64,000 bases of DNA from Pseudoalteromonas ostreae (GTDB taxonomy: Bacteria > Pseudomonadota > Gammaproteobacteria > Enterobacterales > Alteromonadaceae), in contig NZ_JAGPYN010000002.1 in assembly GCF_018069805.1 (NCBI RefSeq), forward strand, positions 186,001 through 250,000. The letters are read 5' to 3'. The translations under genes and the position numbers were made by a program. Below, one piece after another: positions 49,814 through 60,840 of this stretch. Each line of letters opens with the position of its first letter. Positions within the stretch are counted from its first letter, which is position 1. The notes beneath the pieces were generated by a model. The model made no database searches and was not told where the DNA came from. It saw only the letters and a program-made list of their open reading frames with translations.

Positions 49814-50839
49814 CTAACCCCAATTTAAAATAACTTTTCCTGATTGGCCTGAAATCATCATATCAAAGCCAGCTTGGAAGTCATCTATTGAATATTGATG
49901 AGTGATGATTGGGTTTAGATCAAGTCCTGACTGAATAAGACTGGCCATTTTGTACCACGTCTCAAACATTTCACGGCCATAAATTCCTTTGATCACTAAG
50001 CCTTTAAAAATCACTTGGTTCCAATCAACCGCCATATCAGATGGTGGAATACCTAGCATGGCAATTTTACCACCGTGATTCATGTTATTTAACATGCTAT
50101 TAAATGCAATCGGTACGCCTGACATTTCAAGACCGATATCAAAACCTTCGGTCATGCCTAGCTCTTTAATCACATCTTCAAGTTTTTCATTAGCCACATT
50201 AACTGCGCGAGTCGCGCCCATTTTACGGGCTAAATCTAGGCGGTATTCATTCACATCAGTAATGACAACGTGACGTGCGCCAACGTGTTTTGCAACTGCA
50301 GCAGCCATAATACCAATTGGGCCTGCACCTGTGATCAAGACATCTTCACCCACTAAATCGAATGACAGCGCAGTGTGTACTGCATTACCGAATGGGTCAA
50401 AAATAGAGGCTAATTCATCGCTGATATTATCTGGAATTTTAAATGCATTAAATGCTGGGATCACTAAATACTCAGCAAATGCCCCTTCGCGGTTTACACC
50501 CACACCGGTTGTATTTCGGCATAAATGAACTCGCCCAGCGCGACAGTTACGACAATGGCCACAAGTAATATGACCCTCGCCTGAGACTCTGTCACCAACG
50601 CTAAAACCACGTACTTCTTGACCCATATCAACCACTTCACCGACATATTCATGACCAACTACCATAGGCGTAGGAATGGTGTTTTGCGCCCACTCATCCC
50701 ACTTATAAATATGTACGTCAGTACCACAAATAGCGGTTTTACGAATTTTGATTAATAAATCGTTATGCCCAACTTCCGGTTTTGGTGCATCCGTCATCCA
50801 AATACCTGGTTCTGCTTTTAATTTAGATAATGCTTTCAT
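49814..50839 (-). CDS. tdh: L-threonine 3-dehydrogenase
   Basis: Tdh oxidises threonine to 2-amino-3-ketobutyrate with NAD. The 341-residue zinc alcohol-dehydrogenase-type protein has the catalytic [14 protein letters not shown] (about 38-51), the structural zinc cluster [15 protein letters not shown] (about 93-107) and the nucleotide site [12 protein letters not shown] (about 169-180). It follows kbl, with a hairpin in the 54-base gap. Confidence 0.97.
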   Translation of the reverse strand: MKALSKLKAEPGIWMTDAPKPEVGHNDLLIKIRKTAICGTDVHIYKWDEWAQNTIPTPMVVGHEYVGEVVDMGQEVRGFSVGDRVSGEGHITCGHCRNCRAGRVHLCRNTTGVGVNREGAFAEYLVIPAFNAFKIPDNISDELASIFDPFGNAVHTALSFDLVGEDVLITGAGPIGIMAAAVAKHVGARHVVITDVNEYRLDLARKMGATRAVNVANEKLEDVIKELGMTEGFDIGLEMSGVPIAFNSMLNNMNHGGKIAMLGIPPSDMAVDWNQVIFKGLVIKGIYGREMFETWYKMASLIQSGLDLNPIITHQYSIDDFQAGFDMMISGQSGKVILNWG

Positions 50840-50857
50840 GAATCACACTCAATAAAA

Positions 50858-50881
50858 AAACCGCAGCCAAAGCCACGGTTT
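50858..50881 (-). terminator. Hairpin between kbl and tdh
   Basis: AAACCG/CGGTTT pair, and the minus strand then has seven T. It lies 12 bases after the kbl stop and could attenuate read-through into tdh. Confidence 0.55.
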
Positions 50882-50893
50882 AAAATAAATTAA

Positions 50894-52090
50894 TTAAATA
50901 ACACCCATTTCTTTACCAATACGGGTAAAGGCGTCAATTGCAATATCTAATTGCTCAATGCTGTGCGCTGCAGAAATTTGTGTACGAATACGCGCTTGGC
51001 CTTTTGGCACCACTGGGAATGAAAAACCCGTGACGTAAATGCCTTCTGCTAATAACTTATCAGCCATTGCAGAGGCGACTTTAGCATCACCTAACATTAC
51101 TGGAATAATCGCGTGATCTTTACCCGCGCAGGTAAATCCAGCCGCTTCCATTTGCTCACGGAAGTATTTAGCATTTGACCATAACTTAGCACGCAATTCA
51201 CTGCCATTTTCGAGCATTTCTAATACTCTGATTGATGCTGTAACGATTGAAGGCGCTAATGAGTTTGAGAATAAATATGGGCGAGAGCGCTGGCGTAACC
51301 ATTCAACAATTTCTTTTTTACCAGATGTATAACCACCCGATGCACCGCCAAGCGCCTTACCTAAAGTGCCGGTGATAATATCAACACGGTCTAGCACGTT
51401 GCAGTACTCAGGTGTGCCTTTGCCATTTTCACCAACAAAGCCAACGGCATGAGAGTCATCAACCATAACAAGTGCATCATATTTATCCGCAAGATCACAG
51501 ACCGCTTCAAGATTACAAATAACCCCATCCATTGAGAACACACCATCGGTTGCGATAAGTTTGTTTTTAACACCGGCTTCATCGGCAGCAATCAATTGCT
51601 TTTCAAGATCAGCCATATCGTTATTAGCATAACGGAAACGCTTTGCTTTACATAAACGTACACCATCAATGATAGATGCATGATTTAACGAATCAGAGAT
51701 AATCGCATCATCAGCGCCTAAAATTGTTTCAAATAAACCGGTATTGGCATCAAAACATGATGAATATAAAATCGTGTCTTCAGTTTCTAAAAACGCACTA
51801 ATTTTTTGCTCTAAGGCTTTATGAATGTCTTGTGTACCACAAATAAAGCGAACTGACGCAACACCAAATCCATGGTCATTTAAACCATTTTTTGCAGCTT
51901 GAATAAGCTCAGAGCTATTTGCTAAGCCTAAATAATTATTAGCACAAAAGTTAATAACTTTATCCCCAGAAGCCACTTGAATTTGAGCTTGCTGTTGTGA
52001 AGTGATCACTCGCTCATTTTTGTACAAACCCTCGGCTTTTACTTCATCAATTTGCTGCTGAAGCTGGCTAAAAAACGCAGATGCTCTCAT
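50894..52090 (-). CDS. kbl: 2-amino-3-ketobutyrate coenzyme A ligase
   Basis: Kbl cleaves the Tdh product with CoA to glycine and acetyl-CoA. The 398-residue PLP enzyme (same length as in E. coli) has [11 protein letters not shown] (about 43-53), [11 protein letters not shown] (about 207-217) and the PLP-Lys in [15 protein letters not shown] (about 240). I chose the ATG at 52090 for its GGAG ribosome site; the frame opens at 52138. Confidence 0.97.
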   Translation of the reverse strand: MRASAFFSQLQQQIDEVKAEGLYKNERVITSQQQAQIQVASGDKVINFCANNYLGLANSSELIQAAKNGLNDHGFGVASVRFICGTQDIHKALEQKISAFLETEDTILYSSCFDANTGLFETILGADDAIISDSLNHASIIDGVRLCKAKRFRYANNDMADLEKQLIAADEAGVKNKLIATDGVFSMDGVICNLEAVCDLADKYDALVMVDDSHAVGFVGENGKGTPEYCNVLDRVDIITGTLGKALGGASGGYTSGKKEIVEWLRQRSRPYLFSNSLAPSIVTASIRVLEMLENGSELRAKLWSNAKYFREQMEAAGFTCAGKDHAIIPVMLGDAKVASAMADKLLAEGIYVTGFSFPVVPKGQARIRTQISAAHSIEQLDIAIDAFTRIGKEMGVI

Positions 52091-52262
52091 CTGAAATCTC
52101 CAATTTATTGAACGGGGCGAGCGAACATGAATTAACACGGCTCATCTTTGCCACTATTGTAAAAGTTTAGTCAAACAAATGCACTGTTTGTAGTTCATCG
52201 CATAAATAAGAAACTGACAACTTATGCTGCCAGCTTACATTGAACTCTATAGGAATATTGAG

Positions 52263-52817
52263 CTATAGCAGTATTGAAGGTAAGTCGGCTAACGAATCAC
52301 ACACATAATCTGCCGAGTCGATTGCTAGCGCATCAAACTCCTGCCCAGATCTCACAAGCACCCGAGTGCCAATAACCGCTTTACTTGCCGCTTGCATATC
52401 GCTTATTTTGTCTCCAACCATAATGCTGCCAGCTGGATTAATATCATGATCAGCGATACCTTGCAGTAACATACCCGGAGCTGGTTTACGACAATCACAC
52501 TCTTTAAGGTATTCGGGTAATGCCTTTTTCGGGTGGTGTGGGCAAAAGTAAACATCGGTCACCTTTATTTGATGCGCAGCAAATTGGGCTATCATCCACT
52601 GTGTTAAAGCGTGAAAATCCGCCTCTGAATAGTAACCACGGCCAATACCCGATTGATTAGTTACTATGATCAGTTTATAGCCTGCATCAACAAACTCCTT
52701 ACATGCAGTAAATACGCCTGGCACAAATTCAAATTTATCCGGCTCATAAACATAGCCATGATCGATATTAACCACGCCGTCACGGTCTAAAAACAGGGCT
52801 TTATTAATATTGTTCAT
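52263..52817 (-). CDS. gmhB: D-glycero-beta-D-manno-heptose 1,7-bisphosphate 7-phosphatase
   Basis: GmhB dephosphorylates heptose bisphosphate in LPS inner-core heptose synthesis. The 184-residue HAD enzyme has FLDRDGVVNIDHGYV (about 9-23), TNQSGIGRG (about 53-61), the zinc-binding CPHH...CDC loop (about 92-110) and MVGDKISDMQAA (about 136-147). It overlaps the upstream GT9 gene by four bases. Confidence 0.94.
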   Translation of the reverse strand: MNNINKALFLDRDGVVNIDHGYVYEPDKFEFVPGVFTACKEFVDAGYKLIIVTNQSGIGRGYYSEADFHALTQWMIAQFAAHQIKVTDVYFCPHHPKKALPEYLKECDCRKPAPGMLLQGIADHDINPAGSIMVGDKISDMQAASKAVIGTRVLVRSGQEFDALAIDSADYVCDSLADLPSILL

Positions 52818-53872
52818 AACTGCTCTTTCTCAATTACAAGGTCAAACATCAAAGTTACATCATCAACACTTATTTGTTCCATTAAGTCACTGCCTTTAAT
52901 CCGCGTACCCCACGGTAATTGTTCAGCGGTTTTACCTGTTTGCTTGAGTAAGTTTTGGTGATACACCTCAACCACGTAATTTTGATATAAATAAGGACCC
53001 GTTCGCTTAGGGTTTGAATGCGCGTATAAACCAATCACCGGTGTACCCACTGTTACCGCCATATGCGCAGGACCAGTATCAGGTGCTAATACCAATGCAG
53101 CTCGCTTAAGTATGCAAAGCAACTCTTTGAGTTTGGTTTTACCCACTAAGTTAAGTATTGGCGTCGTTGTGGCTGCAATAATGTCATCACTGAGCGTCAC
53201 TTCAAGCTCTGTCGGGCCACCCGTGATCACCACATGAAAACCTTGGCTATGTGCATGATCCGCAAGCTTGGCATAGCGTTCAGCCTGCCAATTGCGTTCT
53301 TTTTTACTGGCGGCAGGAGAAATCACAAAAATTCGCCCAGCTAATCGCTCCGTACCAAGTAATTCATCGGCATTACTTTGATCATGTTCGCTGACTGGCA
53401 TTTGCCAGCTTGGTTGATAATCAGGTATGCCTATCGCCTGCGCAAAGCCTTTAAAGCCCTCTAACACATGAGCCTGCTGCTGTGGTGCAATGCGTTTATT
53501 AATAAATAAGCTATGTAATTCTTTTGAGCGCGCCCAATCAAAACCAATTTTAACTTTTGCAGGAATACAACGCGCCACTAAGTTAGCTCGAAGTGCCACT
53601 TGCATATGCAGCAAAACATCAAACTTACGCCCTTTAAATTGTTGTTTTAATTGCTGATAGGCTACTTTCCCTTGTTTTTTATCAAACACCACCAGCTCAA
53701 CACCGGGTAAATCAGCTAGTAACATGGCTTCAATTTTGCCGACCACCCAGGTAACTTTTGCATTGGGGTGCGCTTTTTGAATTGCCTGCACTGCAGATAC
53801 ACCATGGCAAACATCACCAATTGCTGAGAGTCTTAAAATACAAATATCTGAATAGGTGGTTGAATCAGTCAC
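52814..53872 (-). CDS. Glycosyltransferase family 9, heptosyltransferase
   Basis: This 352-residue protein has the GT9 blocks ILRLSAIGDVCHGVSAVQAI (about 10-29), FDVLLHMQVALRANLVAR (about 79-96) and the donor-binding VLAPDTGPAHMAVTVGTPVIGLYAHSNPKRTGPY (about 260-293, read in parts). It likely adds heptose to the LPS inner core. Whether it is WaaC-, WaaF- or WaaQ-like cannot be told by eye. It is divergent from kdkA and co-transcribed with gmhB. Confidence 0.85.
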   Translation of the reverse strand: MTDSTTYSDICILRLSAIGDVCHGVSAVQAIQKAHPNAKVTWVVGKIEAMLLADLPGVELVVFDKKQGKVAYQQLKQQFKGRKFDVLLHMQVALRANLVARCIPAKVKIGFDWARSKELHSLFINKRIAPQQQAHVLEGFKGFAQAIGIPDYQPSWQMPVSEHDQSNADELLGTERLAGRIFVISPAASKKERNWQAERYAKLADHAHSQGFHVVITGGPTELEVTLSDDIIAATTTPILNLVGKTKLKELLCILKRAALVLAPDTGPAHMAVTVGTPVIGLYAHSNPKRTGPYLYQNYVVEVYHQNLLKQTGKTAEQLPWGTRIKGSDLMEQISVDDVTLMFDLVIEKEQL

Positions 53873-54001
53873 AGGTGTCCTTTGCTTTATGCTGGATAAT
53901 TATCATGATCTTAAATTAACCACTCACTATTGCAAGCACTTATGCTCGGCTTTAAAACAGGTTAAGATAGTAGTATCACCTGCAATAAAAATAAGTACGC
54001 C

Positions 54002-54724
54002 ATGTTTAACCAGCAAACCATCAATGAACATATTATTTTAAGCCATCCTGAACATAGTGCCGAAATTAGCTTAAATTGGTTTGATAATGAATATTGGCAG
54101 CAGCAAGGAAAAATTGTCGGCGCCAAAAAAGGTCGCGCAACTGCATGGTTTTTCTGCCATAACGGGCTAACAGCAGTGCTACGGCATTATTGGCGTGGCG
54201 GTTTAGTGGGTAAAGTGCTAAGTGATCAATATGTGTTTTTTGGACTGGAAAAAACCCGTGTTTACCAAGAGTTTTCATTAATGATGAAACTGTGCGAGCT
54301 AGGCCTCAATGTACCAAAGCCGATTGCAGCTAAAATATCGCAAGCTGGCTTAATTTACCGTGGCGATATAATTACTCAAGCGGTTGCAGGCGCACAAAGT
54401 GTGCTTGATATATTAAAACAACGTCCCTTTAACGCACAAGAGTTAATTAAAGTAGCACACACGATTGCGGATTTTCATAATCATGGGGTGTATCACGCTG
54501 ATTTGAATATTAACAACATTCTATTTGATGAAACGGGCGAGGTATATATTATTGACTTTGACCGCGGTGAACTAAAACTCCCTGCCAGTAATTGGCAACA
54601 AGCTAATATGACCCGCCTTGCTCGTTCGTTTCATAAAGAGCAAGGCCGAAATCAAGTAATGCATTGGCAAACCACAGACTGGCAGCAGTTACACACAGCA
54701 TACCAGTCCACTCTTAAAATATAG
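54002..54724 (+). CDS. kdkA: 3-deoxy-D-manno-octulosonic acid kinase
   Basis: KdkA phosphorylates Kdo of the LPS inner core. The 240-residue kinase-fold protein has the GKIVGAKKGRATAWFF and HYWRGGLVGKV region, the catalytic HADLNINNILFD (about 167-178) and the metal-binding IIDFDRGEL (about 186-194). A Kdo kinase fits lineages whose inner core carries a single phosphorylated Kdo. It is convergent with hldE. Confidence 0.92.
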   Translation: MFNQQTINEHIILSHPEHSAEISLNWFDNEYWQQQGKIVGAKKGRATAWFFCHNGLTAVLRHYWRGGLVGKVLSDQYVFFGLEKTRVYQEFSLMMKLCELGLNVPKPIAAKISQAGLIYRGDIITQAVAGAQSVLDILKQRPFNAQELIKVAHTIADFHNHGVYHADLNINNILFDETGEVYIIDFDRGELKLPASNWQQANMTRLARSFHKEQGRNQVMHWQTTDWQQLHTAYQSTLKI

Positions 54725-54727
54725 TTG

Positions 54728-56167
54728 TTAAGCCTTTATTTTACTGATCACTTTTGACGTAGAGCAGCCATTTAAAAACTCAAGCACTTCAACTTTTCCG
54801 CCATGGCGAAGTACATGATCAGCGCCTGCAATTTGTTCGACAGTGTAATCTCCACCCTTTACTAAGATATCAGGGCTGATCAGCTCAATTAATTTAGCGG
54901 GTGTATCGTTTTCTTCAACTGCACCAAATGGAATTACCCAATCAACTGATGCCAAAGCGCTCAGCACCATGGCACGCTCATCAAGCGGGTTAATAGGGCG
55001 CTCAGGACCTTTTAAACGCGTAATTGATTCATCATTATTTAAACCGACGACGAGACGATCTCCACGTGCTTTGGCTTGTGCTAAGTAACGCACATGACCC
55101 GCATGTAGAATGTCAAAACAACCATTGGTGAACACAATTGTTTCACCATTTTGTTTTGCAAACTCAATATGCTGAAGCACATCATCAAATGGGATTTGGT
55201 AGTGCTCACCGGTTTTTTGTAAGTATTGACCTAGCTTACGACTTAACTCTTCAGGGGATACTGTAGCAGCCCCTAATTTACTTACTGCAATTCCAGCCGC
55301 AAGGTTAGCAATTTCCACCGCATCTTTAGGTTGCATTCCTGCACCTAACATCACCGCCAGAGTTGCAATAACCGTATCACCAGCACCGGTGACATCACTG
55401 ACTTCAAGCTGTTGCGCTGCAAAATCGTGTTTTTCGTCGGCACTAATAAGTGACATACCTTGTTCTGAACGTGTTAAAAGCATTGCTGCAACACCAGCAT
55501 CTTTAATTAATGCCCGCGCGCTATCAGTTAAGCTTTGTTCTGAATTCGTTTTACCACCAGCAAGCTTAAATTCATTTAAGTTAGGAGTAATAAAATCAGC
55601 ACCGCGATATAAGTTTAAGTCTGAGGATTTAGGATCAATTAGAACTGTTTTTCCAGCACCTTTAGCAAGTTTTATCATTTGCTGGATCAAGCTTAATGAG
55701 CCTTTATTATAATCTGAGAACAAGACAAAGTCGTACTCATCTAATACTAATTCCAGACGGTTTAAAAGTAGTTGACTGTGTTGCTCAGTAAACGTCTCTT
55801 CTAAATCAAGGCGGACAACTTGTTGATGGCGGCTAATCACCCGCATTTTTGAAATCGTCGGTAAGTCGCATACGCTCACCAATTGTGAGTCAATGCGCTC
55901 ATCGGCCAGAATATTCTCTAAAATTTGCCCGCTTTCATCTTCACCAATAAGGCCTAGTAAGCCTACTTTACCATCTAGCCGAGCAATATTTTTTGCCACG
56001 TTGGCAGCGCCACCCGCTTTATCTTCAAATTTACTGACTTTGACAATAGGCACAGGTGCTTCAGGAGATATACGTCCAGAGTCACCATGCCAATAGCGGT
56101 CAAGCATCACATCTCCAACCACTAATATTCTTGCCTTTGACAGATTTTTAAACAACCCTAGATCCAT
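54728..56167 (-). CDS. hldE: Bifunctional heptose 7-phosphate kinase / heptose 1-phosphate adenylyltransferase
   Basis: The 479-residue fusion has a PfkB-type kinase (about 1-320; [34 protein letters not shown] with catalytic Asp) and a nucleotidyltransferase (about 345-479; [23 protein letters not shown]). It makes ADP-heptose for the LPS core together with gmhA and gmhB. Its ATG overlaps the gmhA stop by one base. Confidence 0.97.
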   Translation of the reverse strand: MDLGLFKNLSKARILVVGDVMLDRYWHGDSGRISPEAPVPIVKVSKFEDKAGGAANVAKNIARLDGKVGLLGLIGEDESGQILENILADERIDSQLVSVCDLPTISKMRVISRHQQVVRLDLEETFTEQHSQLLLNRLELVLDEYDFVLFSDYNKGSLSLIQQMIKLAKGAGKTVLIDPKSSDLNLYRGADFITPNLNEFKLAGGKTNSEQSLTDSARALIKDAGVAAMLLTRSEQGMSLISADEKHDFAAQQLEVSDVTGAGDTVIATLAVMLGAGMQPKDAVEIANLAAGIAVSKLGAATVSPEELSRKLGQYLQKTGEHYQIPFDDVLQHIEFAKQNGETIVFTNGCFDILHAGHVRYLAQAKARGDRLVVGLNNDESITRLKGPERPINPLDERAMVLSALASVDWVIPFGAVEENDTPAKLIELISPDILVKGGDYTVEQIAGADHVLRHGGKVEVLEFLNGCSTSKVISKIKA

Positions 56168-56757
56168 TAATTTTGCCCCGCTACGACCATATCGATGGCT
56201 TCACATAGCCAATGTCCAATAAACATATGCGCTTCTTGAATACGGGCAGTTTCGTCATTTTTAATAATTATGGATAGCTTAGCGATATCTTTTACTTTAC
56301 CGCCATCGCGGCCTGTAAATGCAACTGTATAAGCACCTATTTCATTTGCAGCAGCTAGCGCTAAATTAATATTAGCGCTAGTACCAGAGGTAGTTAAACC
56401 GATCACTAAATCCTCAGGCTTACATAATGCAAGCACTTGACGCTCAAAAACTGTGTCAAAGTGATAGTCATTACTATGCGCAGTTAAGATGGAAGTGTCG
56501 GTTGTTAGCGCCATAGATGCTAATGGACCACGCTCTAATTTGTAGCGTACAACGAACTCTGCCGCTAAATGCTGAGCATCGGCTGCGCTGCCACCATTAC
56601 CAAACCAAATTACTTTTCCACCCGCTTGCAAGGTACTGTAGCAAACCTCAAGCAATTGCATTACTTGAGGATGGTATGCCTCCATCGTTTCAAACAACAC
56701 TTGGTGACGGGTTAAACTTTCAAGGTAGCTGCTCGCTACAGAATCAATATTAGACAT
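56167..56757 (-). CDS. gmhA: Sedoheptulose 7-phosphate isomerase
   Basis: GmhA converts sedoheptulose 7-phosphate to heptose 7-phosphate, the first ADP-heptose step. The 196-residue SIS-domain protein has [19 protein letters not shown] (about 51-69), [13 protein letters not shown] (about 86-98) and the catalytic [14 protein letters not shown] (about 175-188). I chose the ATG at 56757 for the AGAGGA site. The related DiaA is less likely, given the hldE context. Confidence 0.93.
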   Translation of the reverse strand: MSNIDSVASSYLESLTRHQVLFETMEAYHPQVMQLLEVCYSTLQAGGKVIWFGNGGSAADAQHLAAEFVVRYKLERGPLASMALTTDTSILTAHSNDYHFDTVFERQVLALCKPEDLVIGLTTSGTSANINLALAAANEIGAYTVAFTGRDGGKVKDIAKLSIIIKNDETARIQEAHMFIGHWLCEAIDMVVAGQN

Positions 56758-56790
56758 AAGTAATCCTCTCAAAATTAGTCTGACTAGCTA

Positions 56791-58278
56791 CTACCAAAAA
56801 AGTGCCACAGATAACCACGTATAGTTATCACCAAATACATCTTCGCCGTAAGTTAACGTGGTTTCAATATTATATTCTCGCCACTTGCGGTTATTACTAA
56901 TTTGCAACTCGATAGCTTTTTCGTAATCTGCTGTTGTTTGACCCCACTCATTTAAATAGTTACTTTCATTTTCAATAGTGGTTACTTTTGCACGCCAAAG
57001 TGAGCTGAAATTATTATAAGCTAATTCTAAAGAATGAACTTGAGTCGGTGGCGCGTCAGCATATACGTTTAAAGGCCCTTCGGCATGCTTGTTTAAATAC
57101 CGCTGATCAGCTGCAAAGTGACCGGTACTAAACCCGTCCTTAGTATTACCATACGCTGGGTAAACTTGATTTACGTACCATAAGCTATGCATATTGGTAT
57201 ATTCATACCTTAACGACAATTCTTTTGTTAATTGCGGTAAAAATAAGCCTACATTTGCAACCGTGTTACCAAACTGGTAATTTTTGTGGTTTTTAGTATC
57301 CTCGCCACCGTATTCAAAATAAAACTCGGTGGGCATACCCCAATCAAAATTAATACTACTGGTAATCGTGACATACTGATCACCTAATTCATTATCTCGA
57401 CCACCTTCAACTATGCCTGCATTATCATTACCTGCTGGGTCAAAGAATGCTTTAACTACATCGCTAATGCCAACGTCGCGTGGCCCGCCACCAAATTGCA
57501 TCATGCGATTAATGCCGATTTTCCACCCCTCTATAGGTTCTAAACTAATATGTGTACCGGCTAAGCGAGGTGTGCCATCATGCAATTCATCTTGATATAA
57601 TATGCCTTTTTCAACATGCTCAAGCTCGGAGTAATAAAGCTCAAAATCAAAGTTCCACCAATTATGAGCCGGCGCCACCATGCCTAGCGAAATCGATGGT
57701 GAGGTACGCGCATTAGTCGAAATAATCTGCGCTGACTGTTTAAATGGTGAAAACCAGTGTTCTTTATAACCAATATTGAGCTGTAAATCATTGCCAGCAA
57801 AACTAACAAAACTATTATAATTAACGAATTTATTTTGCTTAGCGCGATAATCGACACCTACTTGCATCAAGGTATAGTCATTAGGACGCCAAATACCTTC
57901 GAAGAAGACTTGCCCCCATTCATCAGAGCTCACACCACGTTGATTGGCAAGTTTGGTTGCATTGTCGCCATCCGCACGCAACTTAACACCCACTCGAGTA
58001 ATGTCATCGCTGCCTTGATAAGGCTTAATTTTAGCACGTATTGCCGCGACTAAACTTGGCTGTGCATTTTGCAATTTAGTAAGCGCCGCTTCAACTTCAG
58101 TTAAGCGATAAGGCTTTGTCATCGGTGTGCCTGACGTCAAGGCAAATAACGTATCGAGCTGATGATCAAGCTGTGCATCCATGCCTATTGGTAAGTAAGC
58201 AGTTGGTGTTGCAAGTGAAGGCAATGCGCAACTCATAAAACTGGTTAATACCACGGCTTTTATCAATTTGAATTTCAT
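56791..58278 (-). CDS. Wzi-family outer-membrane protein
   Basis: This protein of about 495 residues has a signal peptide (ending PSLA, about 23), the Wzi-type N-terminal helical part (DAQLDHQLDTLFALTSGTPMTKPYRLTEVEAAL) and a barrel ending WLSVALFW. Its place directly downstream of nothing and upstream of gmhA-hldE, among LPS genes, suggests a surface-polysaccharide role. The start could also be six codons earlier (58296); neither has a strong ribosome site. It is a distant relative of the protein at 19561-20955. Confidence 0.75.
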   Translation of the reverse strand: MKFKLIKAVVLTSFMSCALPSLATPTAYLPIGMDAQLDHQLDTLFALTSGTPMTKPYRLTEVEAALTKLQNAQPSLVAAIRAKIKPYQGSDDITRVGVKLRADGDNATKLANQRGVSSDEWGQVFFEGIWRPNDYTLMQVGVDYRAKQNKFVNYNSFVSFAGNDLQLNIGYKEHWFSPFKQSAQIISTNARTSPSISLGMVAPAHNWWNFDFELYYSELEHVEKGILYQDELHDGTPRLAGTHISLEPIEGWKIGINRMMQFGGGPRDVGISDVVKAFFDPAGNDNAGIVEGGRDNELGDQYVTITSSINFDWGMPTEFYFEYGGEDTKNHKNYQFGNTVANVGLFLPQLTKELSLRYEYTNMHSLWYVNQVYPAYGNTKDGFSTGHFAADQRYLNKHAEGPLNVYADAPPTQVHSLELAYNNFSSLWRAKVTTIENESNYLNEWGQTTADYEKAIELQISNNRKWREYNIETTLTYGEDVFGDNYTWLSVALFW

Positions 58279-58431
58279 AACGACTGTATTTTTCATAAAG
58301 GTAGTTAAATATTACCAAATTAGCTGCAACTAAACACCCAAAACTCTCTGTTCTAACGATTTTTAACAATTTCGCATTTTGCTTAAAGGGTATCCGCGTT
58401 ATCATTAATGTTTATAATTCGAGGCTGGAAA

Positions 58432-59730
58432 ATGGCACGCTTTTTTTATTCACTGATTCTTTATTTGCTTAGTCCTCTCATAACCTTTTATTTATATATA
58501 CTTAGAGGTAAAAAGAACGCAGGTTATCGCGCGCACTTTGCTGAACGATTTGGCTTCATTACAGTAAAAAACACCTCACAAGAAAGTACCGTATTAAAAG
58601 ATGAGCTAATAGTGATCCATTGCGCTTCAGTGGGTGAAGTACTTGCCGCAACGCCTTTGCTCAAAGAGCTACAATACCAGCAGCCAAGTAACTCATTTAT
58701 GATAACCTGTAATACCCCTACAGGCCGTGAACAAATACATAATAATTTTAAAGACTCGGTACAGTGCGCCTATTTACCTATTGATTACCCTTGTGCTACG
58801 GCGCGCTTTTTAAAGCGTGTTAAACCCACGTTAATGTGTATTTTAGAAACCGAACTTTGGCCTAATCTTATGGCGCAGTGCAAACAACAGAATATTCCTG
58901 TACTAGTACTCAATGCGCGGCTTTCAGCAAAATCACAACAGGGTTATCAAAAAGTAGCGCCATTAACTAAGGTTATAATGCAATCAATTACCGCTTTAGC
59001 TAGTCATAATCATGAAGACGCTAAACGCTTTATTGAGCTTGGCCTCAATGAGCAAAAAGTGCACATTACGGGGTCGATTAAATTTGATATAAAGCCAACT
59101 AGTGAGCAGTTAAACAAAGTAGATACCCTAAAAAGCCAATACAACAATAAGCGCTTTATCTGGGTTGCCGGTTCCACCCACCCTAATGAGCATGAGCTGG
59201 TATTAGCTGCTCATCAACAGCTGCTAAACCAGGTGCCAAATGCACTGCTAGTTATTGCGCCGCGCCACCCAGAACAATTTGATAAAGTCGCAACATTGCT
59301 TGAAGACTCGCCATTGAGTTTTAGCTGCCGCAGTAAAAATAACTATCAAAGCGAACAAGTACTCCTTGCTGATACTTTAGGTGAATTGCAATGTTTATAT
59401 GGTATGGCCAACATCAGTTATATTGGCGGCAGTTTAATTGCACGTGGCGGGCATAACCCTCTCGAGTCGGCGGCATTTTCTGTCGGTGTTTTAACAGGCC
59501 CGCATACCTATAATTTTAACCATGTTTACCCTGAACTGATTGCATCAGGTGGGTGTATACAAGTAAGCGATACAAAAATGTTAGCGGAGCAACTATACGA
59601 GTTTCATCAACAACCAGCGTTTTGCCAGCAGCTAGGTCTACAGGCAGCACAATGTGTTGCTAACAACCAAGGTGCCATCGCGAAAACGATCGCCATCATT
59701 AACAAATTTTTAGAGCCACACAATGACTGA
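58432..59730 (+). CDS. waaA: Kdo transferase WaaA
   Basis: WaaA adds Kdo to lipid IVA. The 432-residue protein has an N-terminal membrane anchor (about 3-23), the catalytic-region ASVGEVLAATPLL (Glu about 68), ETELWPN (about 138-144), HPNEHE and the nucleotide-binding RGGHNPLESAAF (about 340-351). I chose the ATG at 58432 with GAGG/GGA upstream. It is divergent from the Wzi-like gene. Its stop overlaps the DUF1415 start by eight bases. Confidence 0.96.
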   Translation: MARFFYSLILYLLSPLITFYLYILRGKKNAGYRAHFAERFGFITVKNTSQESTVLKDELIVIHCASVGEVLAATPLLKELQYQQPSNSFMITCNTPTGREQIHNNFKDSVQCAYLPIDYPCATARFLKRVKPTLMCILETELWPNLMAQCKQQNIPVLVLNARLSAKSQQGYQKVAPLTKVIMQSITALASHNHEDAKRFIELGLNEQKVHITGSIKFDIKPTSEQLNKVDTLKSQYNNKRFIWVAGSTHPNEHELVLAAHQQLLNQVPNALLVIAPRHPEQFDKVATLLEDSPLSFSCRSKNNYQSEQVLLADTLGELQCLYGMANISYIGGSLIARGGHNPLESAAFSVGVLTGPHTYNFNHVYPELIASGGCIQVSDTKMLAEQLYEFHQQPAFCQQLGLQAAQCVANNQGAIAKTIAIINKFLEPHND

Positions 59731-60286
59731 ACAAACAAAACTAACTTTACCAGAACAACAAACCCGCTTATGGGTAGCTAATGTCATTGTTAAATATAAC
59801 TTTTGCCCCTTTGCCCGCAAAGAAGTTGAAAATAATTGCATTCATTATCAAACCAGCCAAGCAACCAGCATTGATGATGCTGTGATGGAGATGATCGAAC
59901 AATGTATTGAACTTGATCAACAACCGGCTCGAGAGACTACGTTATTGATGTTTGAACAAGGCTTTACTGACTTTGAGGAATTTTTAGATTTAGTGGATTT
60001 AGCCAATGCGCTATTAGTTGCCCAAGGCTTTGAAGGTAAATATCAAATAGCCAACTTTCATCCTGACTATGTGTTTGCCGATAGCGATGACAATGATGCA
60101 GCAAATTACACTAACCGTGCGCCTTTTCCTACCTTACATTTAATTCGTGAGGCTAGTATGAGTGCTGCCCTTGATGATTATAATGAACCTGAATCAATTC
60201 CAGATCACAACATCAATTTAGCTCGCCGAAAAGGCATCGACTTTTGGCAACAATTACTTGCTGGATGCAAAAAGCCGAGCGCTTAA
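59723..60286 (+). CDS. DUF1415 family protein
   Basis: This 187-residue protein of unknown function has the conserved WVANVIVKYNFCPFARKEV block (about 18-36), ANFHPDYVFADSD (about 112-124), NYTNRAPFPTLHLIREASM (about 131-149) and the C-terminal LARRKGIDFWQQLL. The Cys and the His/Asp-rich blocks look like an active or metal site. It overlaps waaA and is probably co-translated with it. Confidence 0.85.
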   Translation: MTEQTKLTLPEQQTRLWVANVIVKYNFCPFARKEVENNCIHYQTSQATSIDDAVMEMIEQCIELDQQPARETTLLMFEQGFTDFEEFLDLVDLANALLVAQGFEGKYQIANFHPDYVFADSDDNDAANYTNRAPFPTLHLIREASMSAALDDYNEPESIPDHNINLARRKGIDFWQQLLAGCKKPSA

Positions 60287-60312
60287 TCACTCAGCTTTTA
60301 GCAAAAAGAATG

Positions 60313-60648
60313 TTACTTTTTAACCCATTCTCCGTTTACTTCAACAAAGTGACCCGATTGGGTTTTCTCAATCGTTTTAGCAGCTGCCAGCGCTTCTACT
60401 TGAGAAAGCGACAAGTTGTTCTTTTTAGCGAGCTTTAAATATTGTGCTCTACGTTTTGCATTAATTTCATCAACAACCGCTTTTGCCTCTGCATTTTGCA
60501 CCACAAGGCCTAAATAGCCCGAGCTATCTTCACCTACTAGCCCTTGATTTTTTGCATCATCTAACGAAATGGCCCAAGCCGAAAACGACAAACATACCGC
60601 ACTTAATAAAGTAACAATGCTTAGTTTTTTATTTTTTACTATGTTCAT
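60313..60648 (-). CDS. ydbL: YdbL family (DUF1318) periplasmic protein
   Basis: This 111-residue protein has a signal peptide ending AWA (about 26) and the DUF1318 pattern ISLDDAKNQGLVGEDSSGYLG, INAKRRAQYLKLAKKNNLSLSQVEALAA. In E. coli YdbL is a periplasmic partner of YdbH and YnbE that limits YnbE multimerisation. It is the last gene of the three-gene run, nine bases after ynbE. Confidence 0.92.
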   Translation of the reverse strand: MNIVKNKKLSIVTLLSAVCLSFSAWAISLDDAKNQGLVGEDSSGYLGLVVQNAEAKAVVDEINAKRRAQYLKLAKKNNLSLSQVEALAAAKTIEKTQSGHFVEVNGEWVKK

Positions 60649-60657
60649 ACTTGCTCC

Positions 60658-60840
60658 TTAAAATAATTCGCTGTCATCACTAAATAAACTGTCGAGTTCT
60701 TTATCAACTTTTACGCGGATTTCATGATCGACCTTAACATTTAAGTTAATTGTAATAGGTTCCTTGGCGGCCACCTCAACACGATGCGTACATGCACTGA
60801 GTAATCCCAATGCGGTTAATATTACTAACCATTTAGTCAT
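60658..60840 (-). CDS. ynbE: YnbE-like outer-membrane lipoprotein
   Basis: This 60-residue lipoprotein has a lipobox LLSAC (Cys about 16) and a short PITINLNVKVDHEIRVKVDKELD segment, as in YnbE (about 61 residues in E. coli). YnbE multimerises and completes the YdbH lipid bridge at the outer membrane. The ATG at 60840 overlaps the ydbH stop by eight bases and has AAAGGA upstream; a longer frame starts inside ydbH. Confidence 0.9.
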   Translation of the reverse strand: MTKWLVILTALGLLSACTHRVEVAAKEPITINLNVKVDHEIRVKVDKELDSLFSDDSELF